Shown here: piece after piece, positions 1 through 6,889 of the stretch
Layout: the number at the start of each line of letters is the position of its first letter
Position numbering within the stretch: position 1 is the stretch's first letter
Assembly (NCBI GenBank): GCA_016721505.1
Contig: JADKHX010000003.1
Span: forward strand, 1 to 64,000
Length of the DNA: 64,000 nucleotides
DNA from: Rhodocyclaceae bacterium
GTDB lineage: Bacteria; Pseudomonadota; Gammaproteobacteria; Burkholderiales; Rhodocyclaceae
Direction: 5' to 3'
Position numbers and translations under genes: made by a program
The notes under the pieces: generated by a model
Databases searched by the model: none
The model's input: only the letters and a program-made list of their open reading frames with translations
Told to the model about the DNA's origin: nothing

Positions 1-1
1 G

Positions 2-565
2 CTAAAGACTTTGGGGACAGGTCTCTCGAACTTTCGGCAACGTTTTACGCCACTGTTCATCCCCGTTCTGGCTGTATGCGTGGTTATATATTTGTTGTTC
101 AATCGCGCGCATATTGCCCTGAAGCTCCTCGAACAGTTCTTCAGCCCGACCGGGAGTCGTGAAAGTTTCACGTAACTTTTCAACCGTCAATGACTGTGCT
201 GCTTTGAGAGTCAAACAATACTGCGCCGGTATTCCTTTTTCCCGCATGAATTGTTGAAGTTGTGGCAGGTGTTGCTCGCGTCCGGTCTGAATCGTACGGA
301 ACCACTGCGAGCGTTGTGACTGATTTTGGAACGGGTCAAATGCACCTGTATCAGTAGGAATAATTGTTGTCGAATCAAACAGTCTGACATCGGTTTGTGG
401 ATCTGCAACGAGCGAGGGCGAATTTTTCCTTCGGCGATGGCAGTTAACAAATGAGTTTTCCCGGATCCGTTTGGTCCTGTAAGGACCACGAAATTGAGTA
501 GTGATGTTTCAGCAAGCTGTGTAATTGACTTGTGGAACACTAGCAAACGTAAGAATGTTGATCAT
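2..565 (-). pseudogene. AAA-type ATPase remnant, frameshifted
   Basis: The minus strand encodes a P-loop, GPNGSGKTHLL, just after a short N-terminal strand (LLNFVVLT), as in AAA/SMC-like ATPases that start with a P-loop. After GKIRP the frame changes: the neighbouring frame continues with DPQTDVRLFDSTTI, then runs through TDTGAFDPF and MREKGIPAQYC to a stop at position 2. Restoring one A in the A5 run complementary to about 423-427 would join the two frames. A second shift near 545 probably separates the real ATG (563-565, reading MINILT) from the rest. The total of about 185 residues is far shorter than usual for such ATPases and no Walker B or signature motif is seen, so the gene is truncated or interrupted again. 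Its specific role is unknown; this kind of ATPase is frequent in accessory and defence loci, but no partner gene is visible. Confidence 0.6.
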
Positions 566-653
566 CGTTTGTCATCGCGAGGTTAAGGGATTTTGAAAAC
601 CACTGTTGTTGCGCTGCAATTGCTTCACTTACCGCATCTACTCCTTCACTAGC

Positions 654-1040
654 CTATCTAAGCATATCTAGGGACTGAATTGAAGGGGTTCCGGTGAAAC
701 AGCCGGCTCGCCAGTTGATTCTGACAACACGCCGTTGATAGTCGCGGAACCAACTGAAATGAAGCCGATAAAGTCCGCTTCTGCGCAACCAGCCACAACA
801 ACCCTTGGTCAGTAGACCATGTAAGTGGTCAAGTTTTGCAATACGATATTTGAGTTCAATTAATGACGTCGGGGCAAAGTAAATTTTCACTATTCTGATT
901 TCGACTGCTTGCCAGTGACGGCGTGTCACCAGCACCAACTGACAAAGCTCACTCACACGCTCAGTTGCTACTCGGACTGTTTTTGTTGATTTGGTTCGCA
1001 CACCATCTGTAATGTGCGTGTGTTTTGGTCGTGAAAACAA
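654..1040 (-). CDS. doubtful hypothetical ORF containing two dispersed-repeat copies
   Basis: An open frame of 128 codons with no recognisable domain. Its composition (many Arg, Cys and Trp residues) looks like translated non-coding DNA. It contains one clear dispersed-repeat copy (read here as CQLVLVTRR) and one diverged copy in the opposite orientation (709-734), about 185 bp apart. It lies between the decayed ATPase and the sulfatase. More likely an intergenic stretch of repeats than a gene; listed because nothing else explains 600-1116. Confidence 0.2.
   Translation of the reverse strand: MFSRPKHTHITDGVRTKSTKTVRVATERVSELCQLVLVTRRHWQAVEIRIVKIYFAPTSLIELKYRIAKLDHLHGLLTKGCCGWLRRSGLYRLHFSWFRDYQRRVVRINWRAGCFTGTPSIQSLDMLR
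709..734 (+). repeat. dispersed repeat, diverged short copy
   Basis: CGCCAGTTG and ACACGCCGT flanks match the short dispersed element (CGCCAGTTGGTGCTGG followed by CAACACGCCGT at 20482), with a diverged centre (ATTCTGA instead of GTGCTGG). It faces the copy at 920-943. Confidence 0.5.
920..943 (-). repeat. dispersed repeat, short form
   Basis: A full match to the short element: GGCGTGTCA followed by CCAGCACCAACTGAC on the plus strand. The minus strand gives the orientation that reads SVGAGDTP when translated in the commonest frame. Confidence 0.8.
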
Positions 1041-1116
1041 GTAGTTGTTTCTTGGCCCGCGAAAAATTATCTTTAAGCGGGCTAAACATATGGGGGACTG
1101 GCAGCGCTAAACCAAG

Positions 1117-2859
1117 TCAAGAGTTCCGCCGCCGCCTCACAACAACAAACCCAACCACCAACACCAGCAAAACCAAAACCCACGGCAGCGCCCCTTTGAT
1201 TTTCGGCACCAAATAATGATGCACCGCATAACGCAGCGCCGCCGACTGCATGTCGAAATCGTCCGGCACGGGCAGCACGCGGTTGGCCTTGGCATAGGCC
1301 GCGTAGTCGGCCTGCATTTCCTTGACGAGCTCGGGGTGTGTGGCGGCGAGGTCATTGGCTTCGCCGGGATCTTTTTCCAGGTCGTACAAATGCCACTGGC
1401 GATCGCCCAGCGGTGGAATGTTTTTGATCAGTTTGTAGGCGCCCTTGAACACTGCCTGGCAGCCGGATAGTTCATAGCCGACTGCTTCGGTCGGCCCATA
1501 CACCCGCGCGGTTTTGCCTTGCAGCAGGGAGAGCAGGCTGCGTCCATCCATGGGCTCGACTTGTCTTCCTTGATAGCTTCCGTCGTGCGCGGGTATGCCT
1601 GCGGCTTCGAGCAGCGTGGGGACGAGATCGTTGACGCGGGTGTAGGTTTTGCTGAGCTGGCCGCCGACTTGGCCGGGGGCGCCGGCGATGATCAGCGGCA
1701 CGCGCAATCCGCCCTCGCTGCCAAAGTATTTGTAGCCGCTCAGCGGCGACACCGTGGCGCTGGCCCAGCTGGCGCCATTGGCCGAAAACGTGCCCTTGCC
1801 GCCCAGCGGATAAACGTCGGTCGCGTAGTTGGCTTTGACCCAGGCATTGCTGATCGCAATGTTGAAAGGGTCAGCGGGGTCCGAGCCGTTGTCGGGCATG
1901 AAGACGAATATCGTGTTGTCGTATTGCCCGCTCTCCTTCAGGTAGGCGATCAGCCGGCCAACATGAAAATCCATGGCCTCGGCCATCGCGGCATAGACCT
2001 CCATGTGATGCGATTGCTGGCGCTTTTCTGCGGCGCTCAAGGCGTTCCAGTTTTTGGTGCTGGCCATGCGCGCCAGCCCTGCTTCCTTGGGGATGATGCC
2101 CAGCTCGATGGCGCGTTGGCGTCGGGCTTCGCGCAGGGCGTCCCAGCCGGCGTCGTATTTGCCCTTGTATTTGGCGACGAATTCGGCCGGCGCCTGGATG
2201 GGGATATGGTTGGCCATAAAGCCGAGATAGGCAAAGAAGGGTTTGCCGTCCTTGAGGTTGGCGGCGATGTATTCCCTGGCCTTGTCGACGATAAATTTTG
2301 ACGAGTAGAAATCATCGGGCAAGCTCTCCACGGGCTGATCCTGCTCGAACCAGTAGGCCTTGTCGTAAAGCATCATGTAGGGGCGGTGTTCCCAATTGTC
2401 CGCGCCGCTGTCGGCCTCGATAAACGAACGCTCAAAGCCGCGTTTGCCCGGCAGCTGGCTGGCAGCCTTGCCCAGATGCCATTTGCCGGCGATGTAGGTG
2501 TGATAGCCATTGTCTTTGAGCATGGTGGCGATGGTCACCACGTTGTCGCTGAGCACGCCTTCATAACCGGGCTTGCCCTCATGCGCGGCGGGCATGGATT
2601 CGGGCATGTTGCCAACGCCATTGCGATGATTGTCGACGCCGGTCATCAACACCGAGCGCGTCGGCGAACAAGTCGCCATCGCATGGAAATTGGAGAAGCG
2701 CGTGCCTTGCTTGGCGAGGGCATCCAGATTCGGCGTGGCGATCTCGCTGCCGAAGGCGCCGACGTCTGTCAGCCCCCAGTCATCGGCCAGCAGGATGACG
2801 ATGTTGGGTTTTGGGGCGGCTAGTGTTTGCGTTGCTGCTAGGAGCAGTGTGGCGAGCAA
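1117..2859 (-). CDS. sulfatase (arylsulfatase family), exported, C-terminally anchored
   Basis: Type I sulfatase of 580 residues, hydrolysing sulfate esters of an unknown substrate. After a hydrophobic leader (LLLATLLLAATQTLAA) comes PNIVILLADDWG, holding the metal-binding aspartate pair, then TCSPTRSVLMTG, the C-x-P-x-R motif whose cysteine is matured to formylglycine in this family. FVFMPDNGSDP supplies the second metal-binding Asp-Asn. The C terminus is a single transmembrane segment (GALPWVLVLLVLVVGFVVV) followed by RRRRNS, which suggests membrane anchoring with the catalytic domain outside the cytoplasm. The first usable start is a TTG at 2859, inside the leader. An in-frame ATA AAA at 2880, preceded by GGAG at good spacing, looks like a mutated or mis-called ATG and would give a proper positively charged signal peptide. 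No sulfatase-maturating enzyme gene is in the window. Confidence 0.9.
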   Translation of the reverse strand: MLATLLLAATQTLAAPKPNIVILLADDWGLTDVGAFGSEIATPNLDALAKQGTRFSNFHAMATCSPTRSVLMTGVDNHRNGVGNMPESMPAAHEGKPGYEGVLSDNVVTIATMLKDNGYHTYIAGKWHLGKAASQLPGKRGFERSFIEADSGADNWEHRPYMMLYDKAYWFEQDQPVESLPDDFYSSKFIVDKAREYIAANLKDGKPFFAYLGFMANHIPIQAPAEFVAKYKGKYDAGWDALREARRQRAIELGIIPKEAGLARMASTKNWNALSAAEKRQQSHHMEVYAAMAEAMDFHVGRLIAYLKESGQYDNTIFVFMPDNGSDPADPFNIAISNAWVKANYATDVYPLGGKGTFSANGASWASATVSPLSGYKYFGSEGGLRVPLIIAGAPGQVGGQLSKTYTRVNDLVPTLLEAAGIPAHDGSYQGRQVEPMDGRSLLSLLQGKTARVYGPTEAVGYELSGCQAVFKGAYKLIKNIPPLGDRQWHLYDLEKDPGEANDLAATHPELVKEMQADYAAYAKANRVLPVPDDFDMQSAALRYAVHHYLVPKIKGALPWVLVLLVLVVGFVVVRRRRNS

Positions 2860-2945
2860 CAGGCCTAGGGATACTTTTATGGCGTCTCCAATGATTCGAC
2901 TTGCGATTAAGGCAACGAAAAGAAATTCAACCAGTCAGGTTCGAA

Positions 2946-3245
2946 TTACTGGCCCCGCTCACGCCAATATCCGGGCGCGCGGCGCTGATGTGCTATGGCG
3001 AATATTTGTGGACCATTGACTTCATCTATGCCATACACAACCGTGTACGGGAAACGATCAAAGTGATAAATGCGAAGATCATCATCGCTATGCGGGCCGC
3101 GTTGTTGATTTTCAATGAGTAGATCGCGCACGCGCTCGAACTCAGCAAGGAAGGCGGCGGCAATCAAGCTGCTGGCATGCGTCGCGTAATACACCGCAGC
3201 ATCCCCAAGCTCTGCTTCAGCATCGGGGTGAATCCAATGCTTCAA
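2946..3245 (-). CDS. ParE/RelE-family toxin
   Basis: Protein of 99 residues with the ParE/RelE fold pattern: WIHPDAEAELGDAAVYYA at the N terminus, an inner helix FLAEFERVRDLLIENQQRG, then RIYHFDRFPYTVVYGIDE and the closing IFAIAHQRRAPGYWRER. The FPYTVVY strand and the final H-x-RR-P-YW are typical of plasmid-stabilisation ParE-like toxins, which poison gyrase or act as ribosome-dependent RNases. Its start overlaps the end of the upstream antitoxin by 4 bp (ATGA arrangement), as expected for translational coupling. The actual target cannot be told from sequence. Confidence 0.88.
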   Translation of the reverse strand: MKHWIHPDAEAELGDAAVYYATHASSLIAAAFLAEFERVRDLLIENQQRGPHSDDDLRIYHFDRFPYTVVYGIDEVNGPQIFAIAHQRRAPGYWRERGQ

Positions 3246-3466
3246 GCGATCCTAGCCCTAACGCGCGCCAACGCTTCATCGCCGGGCACCATCGCAACTT
3301 TGCCATCGCGAACATCCTGTCGGCGCGAAGCCGCAAGCGCCATCCAAGCTTTTTGCGCATCAGATTTGGGTTCAAAACTGGCGATCAACAACTCAAGTAT
3401 TCGAGCGCGATCCTCACTAGGTAGGTCAAGAACTTCCGCTGCAAGGTCGTGAACCGGTGTCGTCAT
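3242..3466 (-). CDS. addiction-module antitoxin
   Basis: A 74-residue acidic-helical protein (LAAEVLDLPSEDRARILELL ... EKLA-like spacing ... MVPGDEALARVRARIA) resembling the short 'addiction module component' antitoxins that precede ParE-like toxins. The pattern LP-x-x-DR-x-x-ILELL near the N terminus followed by a W-x-x-x-A-x-x-R segment is characteristic. It is the first gene of a two-gene operon with the toxin. An ATG start at 3466 follows a purine-rich GGAGACATC. It presumably represses its own promoter together with the toxin. Confidence 0.85.
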   Translation of the reverse strand: MTTPVHDLAAEVLDLPSEDRARILELLIASFEPKSDAQKAWMALAASRRQDVRDGKVAMVPGDEALARVRARIA

Positions 3467-3525
3467 GATGTCTCCAGGTTGCTAACTCAATAGGTGTAAG
3501 GATGCCACATCTTGAGCACTACGTT

Positions 3526-5406
3526 TCAGCAAGCTTGGATCAACGCCCGCTTCGCCGCCGTCATCCTCCTTAGCTCCGGCACACAAGACCCGCACTCCGT
3601 GCCGCATTTAAGTCGCGCTTGCAGTGCGGGCAAATCCGCGCCGGATTCCACAACGGAAATAATTTGCGCTTCGGTTACGCCGAGGCAATTGCATATTGTG
3701 CGGCTGGCGGCGGGTGGGGCGTTGGGGATTTTGGCGGTGGGGGCGAATAGATAGCGTAGCGATTCGCCCAATGCTTGGCGGGCGAGCATCAGGTCGGCTA
3801 GCCAGTCGGTGGCGGCGGTTTCGCCGGCGAAAAGCAGGGCGGTGATTTGGCCGCTGGCTTTATCAATGTCAGCGTGTTTGATGATGCTGCGCGAGTGGTC
3901 GGTGTAGCTGGTCATCGCGCTCAGGTCAAATTCAAACGCAGAGCAAATCGCCGCGAGTGCTTCGGCGGACAGGGCTTCAGCGCTGGCGATGTTGAGCTTG
4001 AGCACCGCATCATCACGCCCGGCGAGGATCAGCGCGGCGTAGTCAAAATTTTTCAGCAGCGGGCTGAGGCGATTGCGCCAGTGCAATAGCGATTCGTTTG
4101 CCTCATTCGCCGCCACGCGCATGGCGACCAGCCGCCACGGCAAGTTGGCAGGCTCGACGCGAACGGCAGCGTGTTTGAGTTCGGGTTGTTTCGAGGTCGC
4201 GTCAAACGCACTCGGCATTAGCTCGTTGATACCCGCATGGGATAGCGAACGCGCGCCCCAGTGCATGGCGGCGAAGGCCTGGCCGGGCTTGAGTTCGTCG
4301 CTGCTCGCGACAGGCAACACAATGCTGCCGCGACGGCTGCTGATGCGCGCCAGTTGTCCGTCCACGAGATTGCGTCGCGCAACATCCGACGCATGCATCA
4401 GCAAACGCGGCGCCGCTTCGTGGGCGTAGAGCCGCGCGCTGCGTCCGGTGCGGCTCATGCCATGCCATTGATCACGCAGCCGGCCGGTGGTCAGGCGGAT
4501 GGGGAATTTGGCATCGGGAGTTTCGGCGGTGAGGCTAAGGTCGAGCTTGACGAAACGAGCGCGGCCGTCGGGCGTGGCGAATTTTTTGTCCTGATATAAA
4601 CGCTGCGTCGCTTGTGTCGCACCGGCGGCGAACGGCCATTGTTGCGCGCCGATTTCGTCAAGCTTGGCGTGCGAGAGCGCACCGATATCGAGATCGCGAC
4701 CGATGGTGGTGGCAACGTGCTCGTCGTAGATTTGCGCGGCGGTGGTGAAGGGGAAGAGGGTATGCGGTTTTGCCCCCTCCCCCCTCGCGGGGGAGGGTTG
4801 GGGAGAGGGGGGAATTACGCACGAGCTTTGCCCAGCCCCCTCTCCCCCGCCCTCTCCCGCAGGGGGAGAGGGAGTGAAAAGCAGGTTTGGTGCTTCCGAT
4901 AACGGCGTGTCATCAGCACCAACTGACTTGTTCATCTTCGCCTCTAACCGCCGAGCAAAATCCACCACGATTTCACTATCCGCCCGCGCTTCGCCCGGCG
5001 CATCGACGGCTTTTCTCACTCGCGAAATTCGCCGTTCCGAATTCGTCATCGTGCCTTCTTTTTCGCCCCACGTCGCAGCGGGCAAAAGTAGATCGGCGTA
5101 TGCGCAAGTCTCCGTATCGGCAAAGCAATCTTGCACCACGACGAATTCAGCGGCTTGCAAAGCTTCGCGCACTTTGGCTTGATCAGGTAGCGAGTGCGCC
5201 GGGTTGGTGCAGGCTATCCAGACGGCTTTGATCTTGCCGTCGCGAATCGCGTCGAACATTTCGACAGCGGTTTTTCCTGGTGTTGCCGACAAGCCGGGAA
5301 CGCCCCACATTGCGGCGAGTTCTGAGCGGTCATCGGCGTCGTTAAGGTGCACGATGCCCCGGCAGCAAATTCGCCATTGCGCCAACCTCGCGGCCGCCCA
5401 TCGCAT
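3526..5406 (-). CDS. nasA: assimilatory nitrate reductase catalytic subunit, C-terminal part (frameshifted)
   Basis: Continues the reductase after a one-base frameshift near 5352-5358: the true reading is LLPGHR then HLNDADDRSELAAMWGVPG, so the first codons of this frame (MRWAAARLAQWRICC) are spurious. It carries the rest of the molybdopterin domain (AVWIACTNPAHSLPDQ, GEKEGTMTNSERRISRVR), the dinucleotide-binding C-terminal domain (RLTTGRLRDQWHGMSRTG), and a BFD-like [2Fe-2S] domain at the end (CNCLGVTEAQI, then CGTECGSC) typical of NasA-type enzymes that take electrons from NADH via a partner. Two mobile-repeat sequences are embedded in frame at about residues 510-560 of the joined protein: SVGADDTPLS (4904-4927) and a GC-rich pair read PSPPAGEG/PSPARGEG (4773-4874). 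Together they add about 50-60 residues to a linker before LFPFTTAAQIYDEH. Confidence 0.9.
   Translation of the reverse strand: MRWAAARLAQWRICCRGIVHLNDADDRSELAAMWGVPGLSATPGKTAVEMFDAIRDGKIKAVWIACTNPAHSLPDQAKVREALQAAEFVVVQDCFADTETCAYADLLLPAATWGEKEGTMTNSERRISRVRKAVDAPGEARADSEIVVDFARRLEAKMNKSVGADDTPLSEAPNLLFTPSPPAGEGGGEGAGQSSCVIPPSPQPSPARGEGAKPHTLFPFTTAAQIYDEHVATTIGRDLDIGALSHAKLDEIGAQQWPFAAGATQATQRLYQDKKFATPDGRARFVKLDLSLTAETPDAKFPIRLTTGRLRDQWHGMSRTGRSARLYAHEAAPRLLMHASDVARRNLVDGQLARISSRRGSIVLPVASSDELKPGQAFAAMHWGARSLSHAGINELMPSAFDATSKQPELKHAAVRVEPANLPWRLVAMRVAANEANESLLHWRNRLSPLLKNFDYAALILAGRDDAVLKLNIASAEALSAEALAAICSAFEFDLSAMTSYTDHSRSIIKHADIDKASGQITALLFAGETAATDWLADLMLARQALGESLRYLFAPTAKIPNAPPAASRTICNCLGVTEAQIISVVESGADLPALQARLKCGTECGSCVPELRRMTAAKRALIQAC
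4773..4874. repeat. GC-rich inverted REP-like pair inside nasA
   Basis: Two opposed copies of a CCCTCTCCC-type element (about 4773-4811 and 4834-4874), each with an internal hairpin such as CCCCCTC GCG GGGGAGG, separated by about 22 bp. The C-rich strand of one arm faces the G-rich strand of the other. Read in the nasA frame they encode PSPPAGEGGGEG and PSPQPSPARGEG. Such elements are usually intergenic in proteobacteria; here they are in frame inside a conserved enzyme, immediately next to a copy of the other dispersed repeat. Confidence 0.85.
4904..4927 (-). repeat. dispersed repeat, short form, in nasA
   Basis: GGCGTGTCATCAGCACC followed by AACTGAC on the plus strand; read on the coding strand as SVGADDTPL. 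One internal base differs from the consensus. Confidence 0.85.
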
Positions 5407-6454
5407 TGGGCTGGCCGGTGAGCGAAAACGGCCCCATGCCGGGCTGGCCGATCTTGCCGGTGGCTAGATGCAAGTGGATCAGCGCGGCATTGTTGCTGGT
5501 GCCGTGGATGGATTGATTGAGCCCCTGGCACCACATCGACAGCGGCGCTTTGGCGGCGCCGAACCAGCGCGCGGCTTTGACGATGTCATCGGCACTGACG
5601 CCGCAAATTGCTGCGGCGGCGCTGGGTGAAATCTCGCGGATTTGTGCGCGTAGTTCCGAAAATCCTGTGGTGTGTTGGCTGATGAATTGCTCGTCGATCA
5701 AGCCCTCCCACAACAGCACATGCAGCATCGCTGCATAGAGCACCGTATCGCTGCCCGAGGTAATGGCGAGATGCAAATCGGCCATCGCGGCGGTATCGGT
5801 TTTGCGCGGATCGACGACGATGATTTTGAGGTCCGGATTTGCTGCTTTCGCGTCTTCAATCCGACGGAAAATTATCGGATGCGCCCACGCGGTGTTGCTG
5901 CCAGTCAGCAAGAATAAATCGGCCAGCGCGATGTCCTCGTAACTGCACGGCACCGAGTCCGCACCCAGAGTGGCCTTGTAGCCGGCCACCGCCGAGGACA
6001 TGCACAGGCGCGAGTTGGAGTCGATATTGTTGGTGCCAACCAGCGCACGCGCCAGCTTGTTGAAAGCGTAGTAATCCTCGGTCAGCAGTTGGCCCGAGAT
6101 GTAGAAGGCCACAGCGTCAGGGCCGTGGGTTTTGATGATGTCGGCAAATCGCTCGACAGCGGTGTCGAGTGCAGTGTCCCAAGTGACTCGGCGACGTGGT
6201 TCATTGCGTGTCACGCGCAACTCGGGATGCAAGGCACGGCCGGTGATTTGTGTGGTGAGATGCAGCGTCGAACCCTTGCTGCACAGACGACCGTAGCTGG
6301 CCGGGTGATCGGGATCGCCGCGGACGTTGATGATTTTTTTACCGCTCAACGGCGTGTCGCCAGCACCAACTGAAGAAATAATCACCCCACACCCGGTGCC
6401 GCAATAGCAGCAAACGGATTTGGTTTCGGTGATTTTCAAATCAGGTGCATTCAA
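5342..6454 (-). CDS. nasA: assimilatory nitrate reductase catalytic subunit, N-terminal part (frameshifted)
   Basis: Start of the cytoplasmic Mo-bisMGD enzyme that reduces nitrate to nitrite; last gene of the nitrate operon. VCCYCGTGCGV and RLCSKGSTLH give the four cysteines of the N-terminal [4Fe-4S] cluster; TGSNTAWAHPIIF and GLNQSIHGTSNN are molybdopterin-binding segments. The frame ends after LLPGHRAP because of a one-base shift; the neighbouring frame continues with HLNDADDRSE. Joined length is about 975 codons against roughly 900 in relatives, the excess being explained by embedded repeats. One of these, SVGAGDTPLS (6351-6373), lies at residues 28-36 between the second cluster cysteine pair and the strand KIINVRGDPDHPA. 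The frameshift may be a sequence error because both halves are otherwise well conserved. Confidence 0.9.
   Translation of the reverse strand: MNAPDLKITETKSVCCYCGTGCGVIISSVGAGDTPLSGKKIINVRGDPDHPASYGRLCSKGSTLHLTTQITGRALHPELRVTRNEPRRRVTWDTALDTAVERFADIIKTHGPDAVAFYISGQLLTEDYYAFNKLARALVGTNNIDSNSRLCMSSAVAGYKATLGADSVPCSYEDIALADLFLLTGSNTAWAHPIIFRRIEDAKAANPDLKIIVVDPRKTDTAAMADLHLAITSGSDTVLYAAMLHVLLWEGLIDEQFISQHTTGFSELRAQIREISPSAAAAICGVSADDIVKAARWFGAAKAPLSMWCQGLNQSIHGTSNNAALIHLHLATGKIGQPGMGPFSLTGQPNAMGGREVGAMANLLPGHRAP
6351..6373 (-). repeat. dispersed repeat, short form, in nasA N terminus
   Basis: GGCGTGTCGCCAGCACC followed by AACTGA; coding-strand reading SVGAGDTPL, inserted within the Fe-S domain. 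Confidence 0.88.
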
Positions 6455-6474
6455 GGCAAAATTCGCTTTGCATT

Positions 6475-6544
6475 TGTAGGTCGGAATTTATTCCGACACT
6501 GCCGCAGGTAATCACCTCCGTGTCGGAATAAATTCCGACCTACA
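6475..6544. repeat. perfect 25-bp inverted repeat between nirD and nasA
   Basis: The arms at 6475-6499 and 6520-6544 are exact reverse complements (25 of 25) with a 20-bp spacer. Each arm is itself nearly palindromic around GTCGGAAT/ATTCCGAC, beginning TGTAGGTCGGAA. The structure would form a very stable hairpin in the mRNA between nirD and nasA and could act as a REP-type mRNA-stability or partial-termination element, or be a small mobile repeat. There is no T-tract, so it is not a standard terminator. Confidence 0.85.
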
Positions 6545-6571
6545 TTGACGTTCGGATTATTTGCGGCGCTT

Positions 6572-6889
6572 TCATGCATCAACTTGCAACCAAACTACGC
6601 CCTCGCTCAACCGCGTAGCAAAAGTTTTTGCGCAGCCTGCATCCGGTGCGCATGCTTCGCCACTGGTCAAATCAATGTTCCATGCGTGCAGCGGACAAGT
6701 CACTTTGTTGCCATGCATGATGCCTTGCGATAGCGGCCCGCCTTTGTGTGGGCACACGTCTTCGACGGCGAAAATCACATCGTCGCTGCTGCGAAAAATC
6801 GCGATGCTCGGTCGATTCGCGCGCGGCATGACGCGACTGCCGAGCGCGGGGATTTCCTCAATGGGGCAGAGTTTCAGCCATGCGCTCAT
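6572..6889 (-). CDS. nirD: nitrite reductase (NADH) small subunit, Rieske type
   Basis: About 105 residues: the small partner of NirB. CPHKGGPLSQG and CPLHAWNIDL provide the two Cys-His pairs of a Rieske [2Fe-2S] cluster, so this copy keeps the cluster ligands that some NirD proteins lack. The preferred start is the ATG at 6889 (MSAWLKLCPIEEIP), which overlaps the end of nirB by about 30 bp; a start further upstream (6901) would add MEHL. The context (nirB immediately upstream, nasA downstream) fixes the role in reducing nitrite to ammonium in the cytoplasm. Confidence 0.92.
   Translation of the reverse strand: MSAWLKLCPIEEIPALGSRVMPRANRPSIAIFRSSDDVIFAVEDVCPHKGGPLSQGIMHGNKVTCPLHAWNIDLTSGEACAPDAGCAKTFATRLSEGVVWLQVDA

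Noticed and set aside
1519..2301. Long plus-strand open frame of 260 codons opposite the sulfatase
   Set aside because: Antisense shadow of the sulfatase gene caused by high GC in third positions; no family resemblance.
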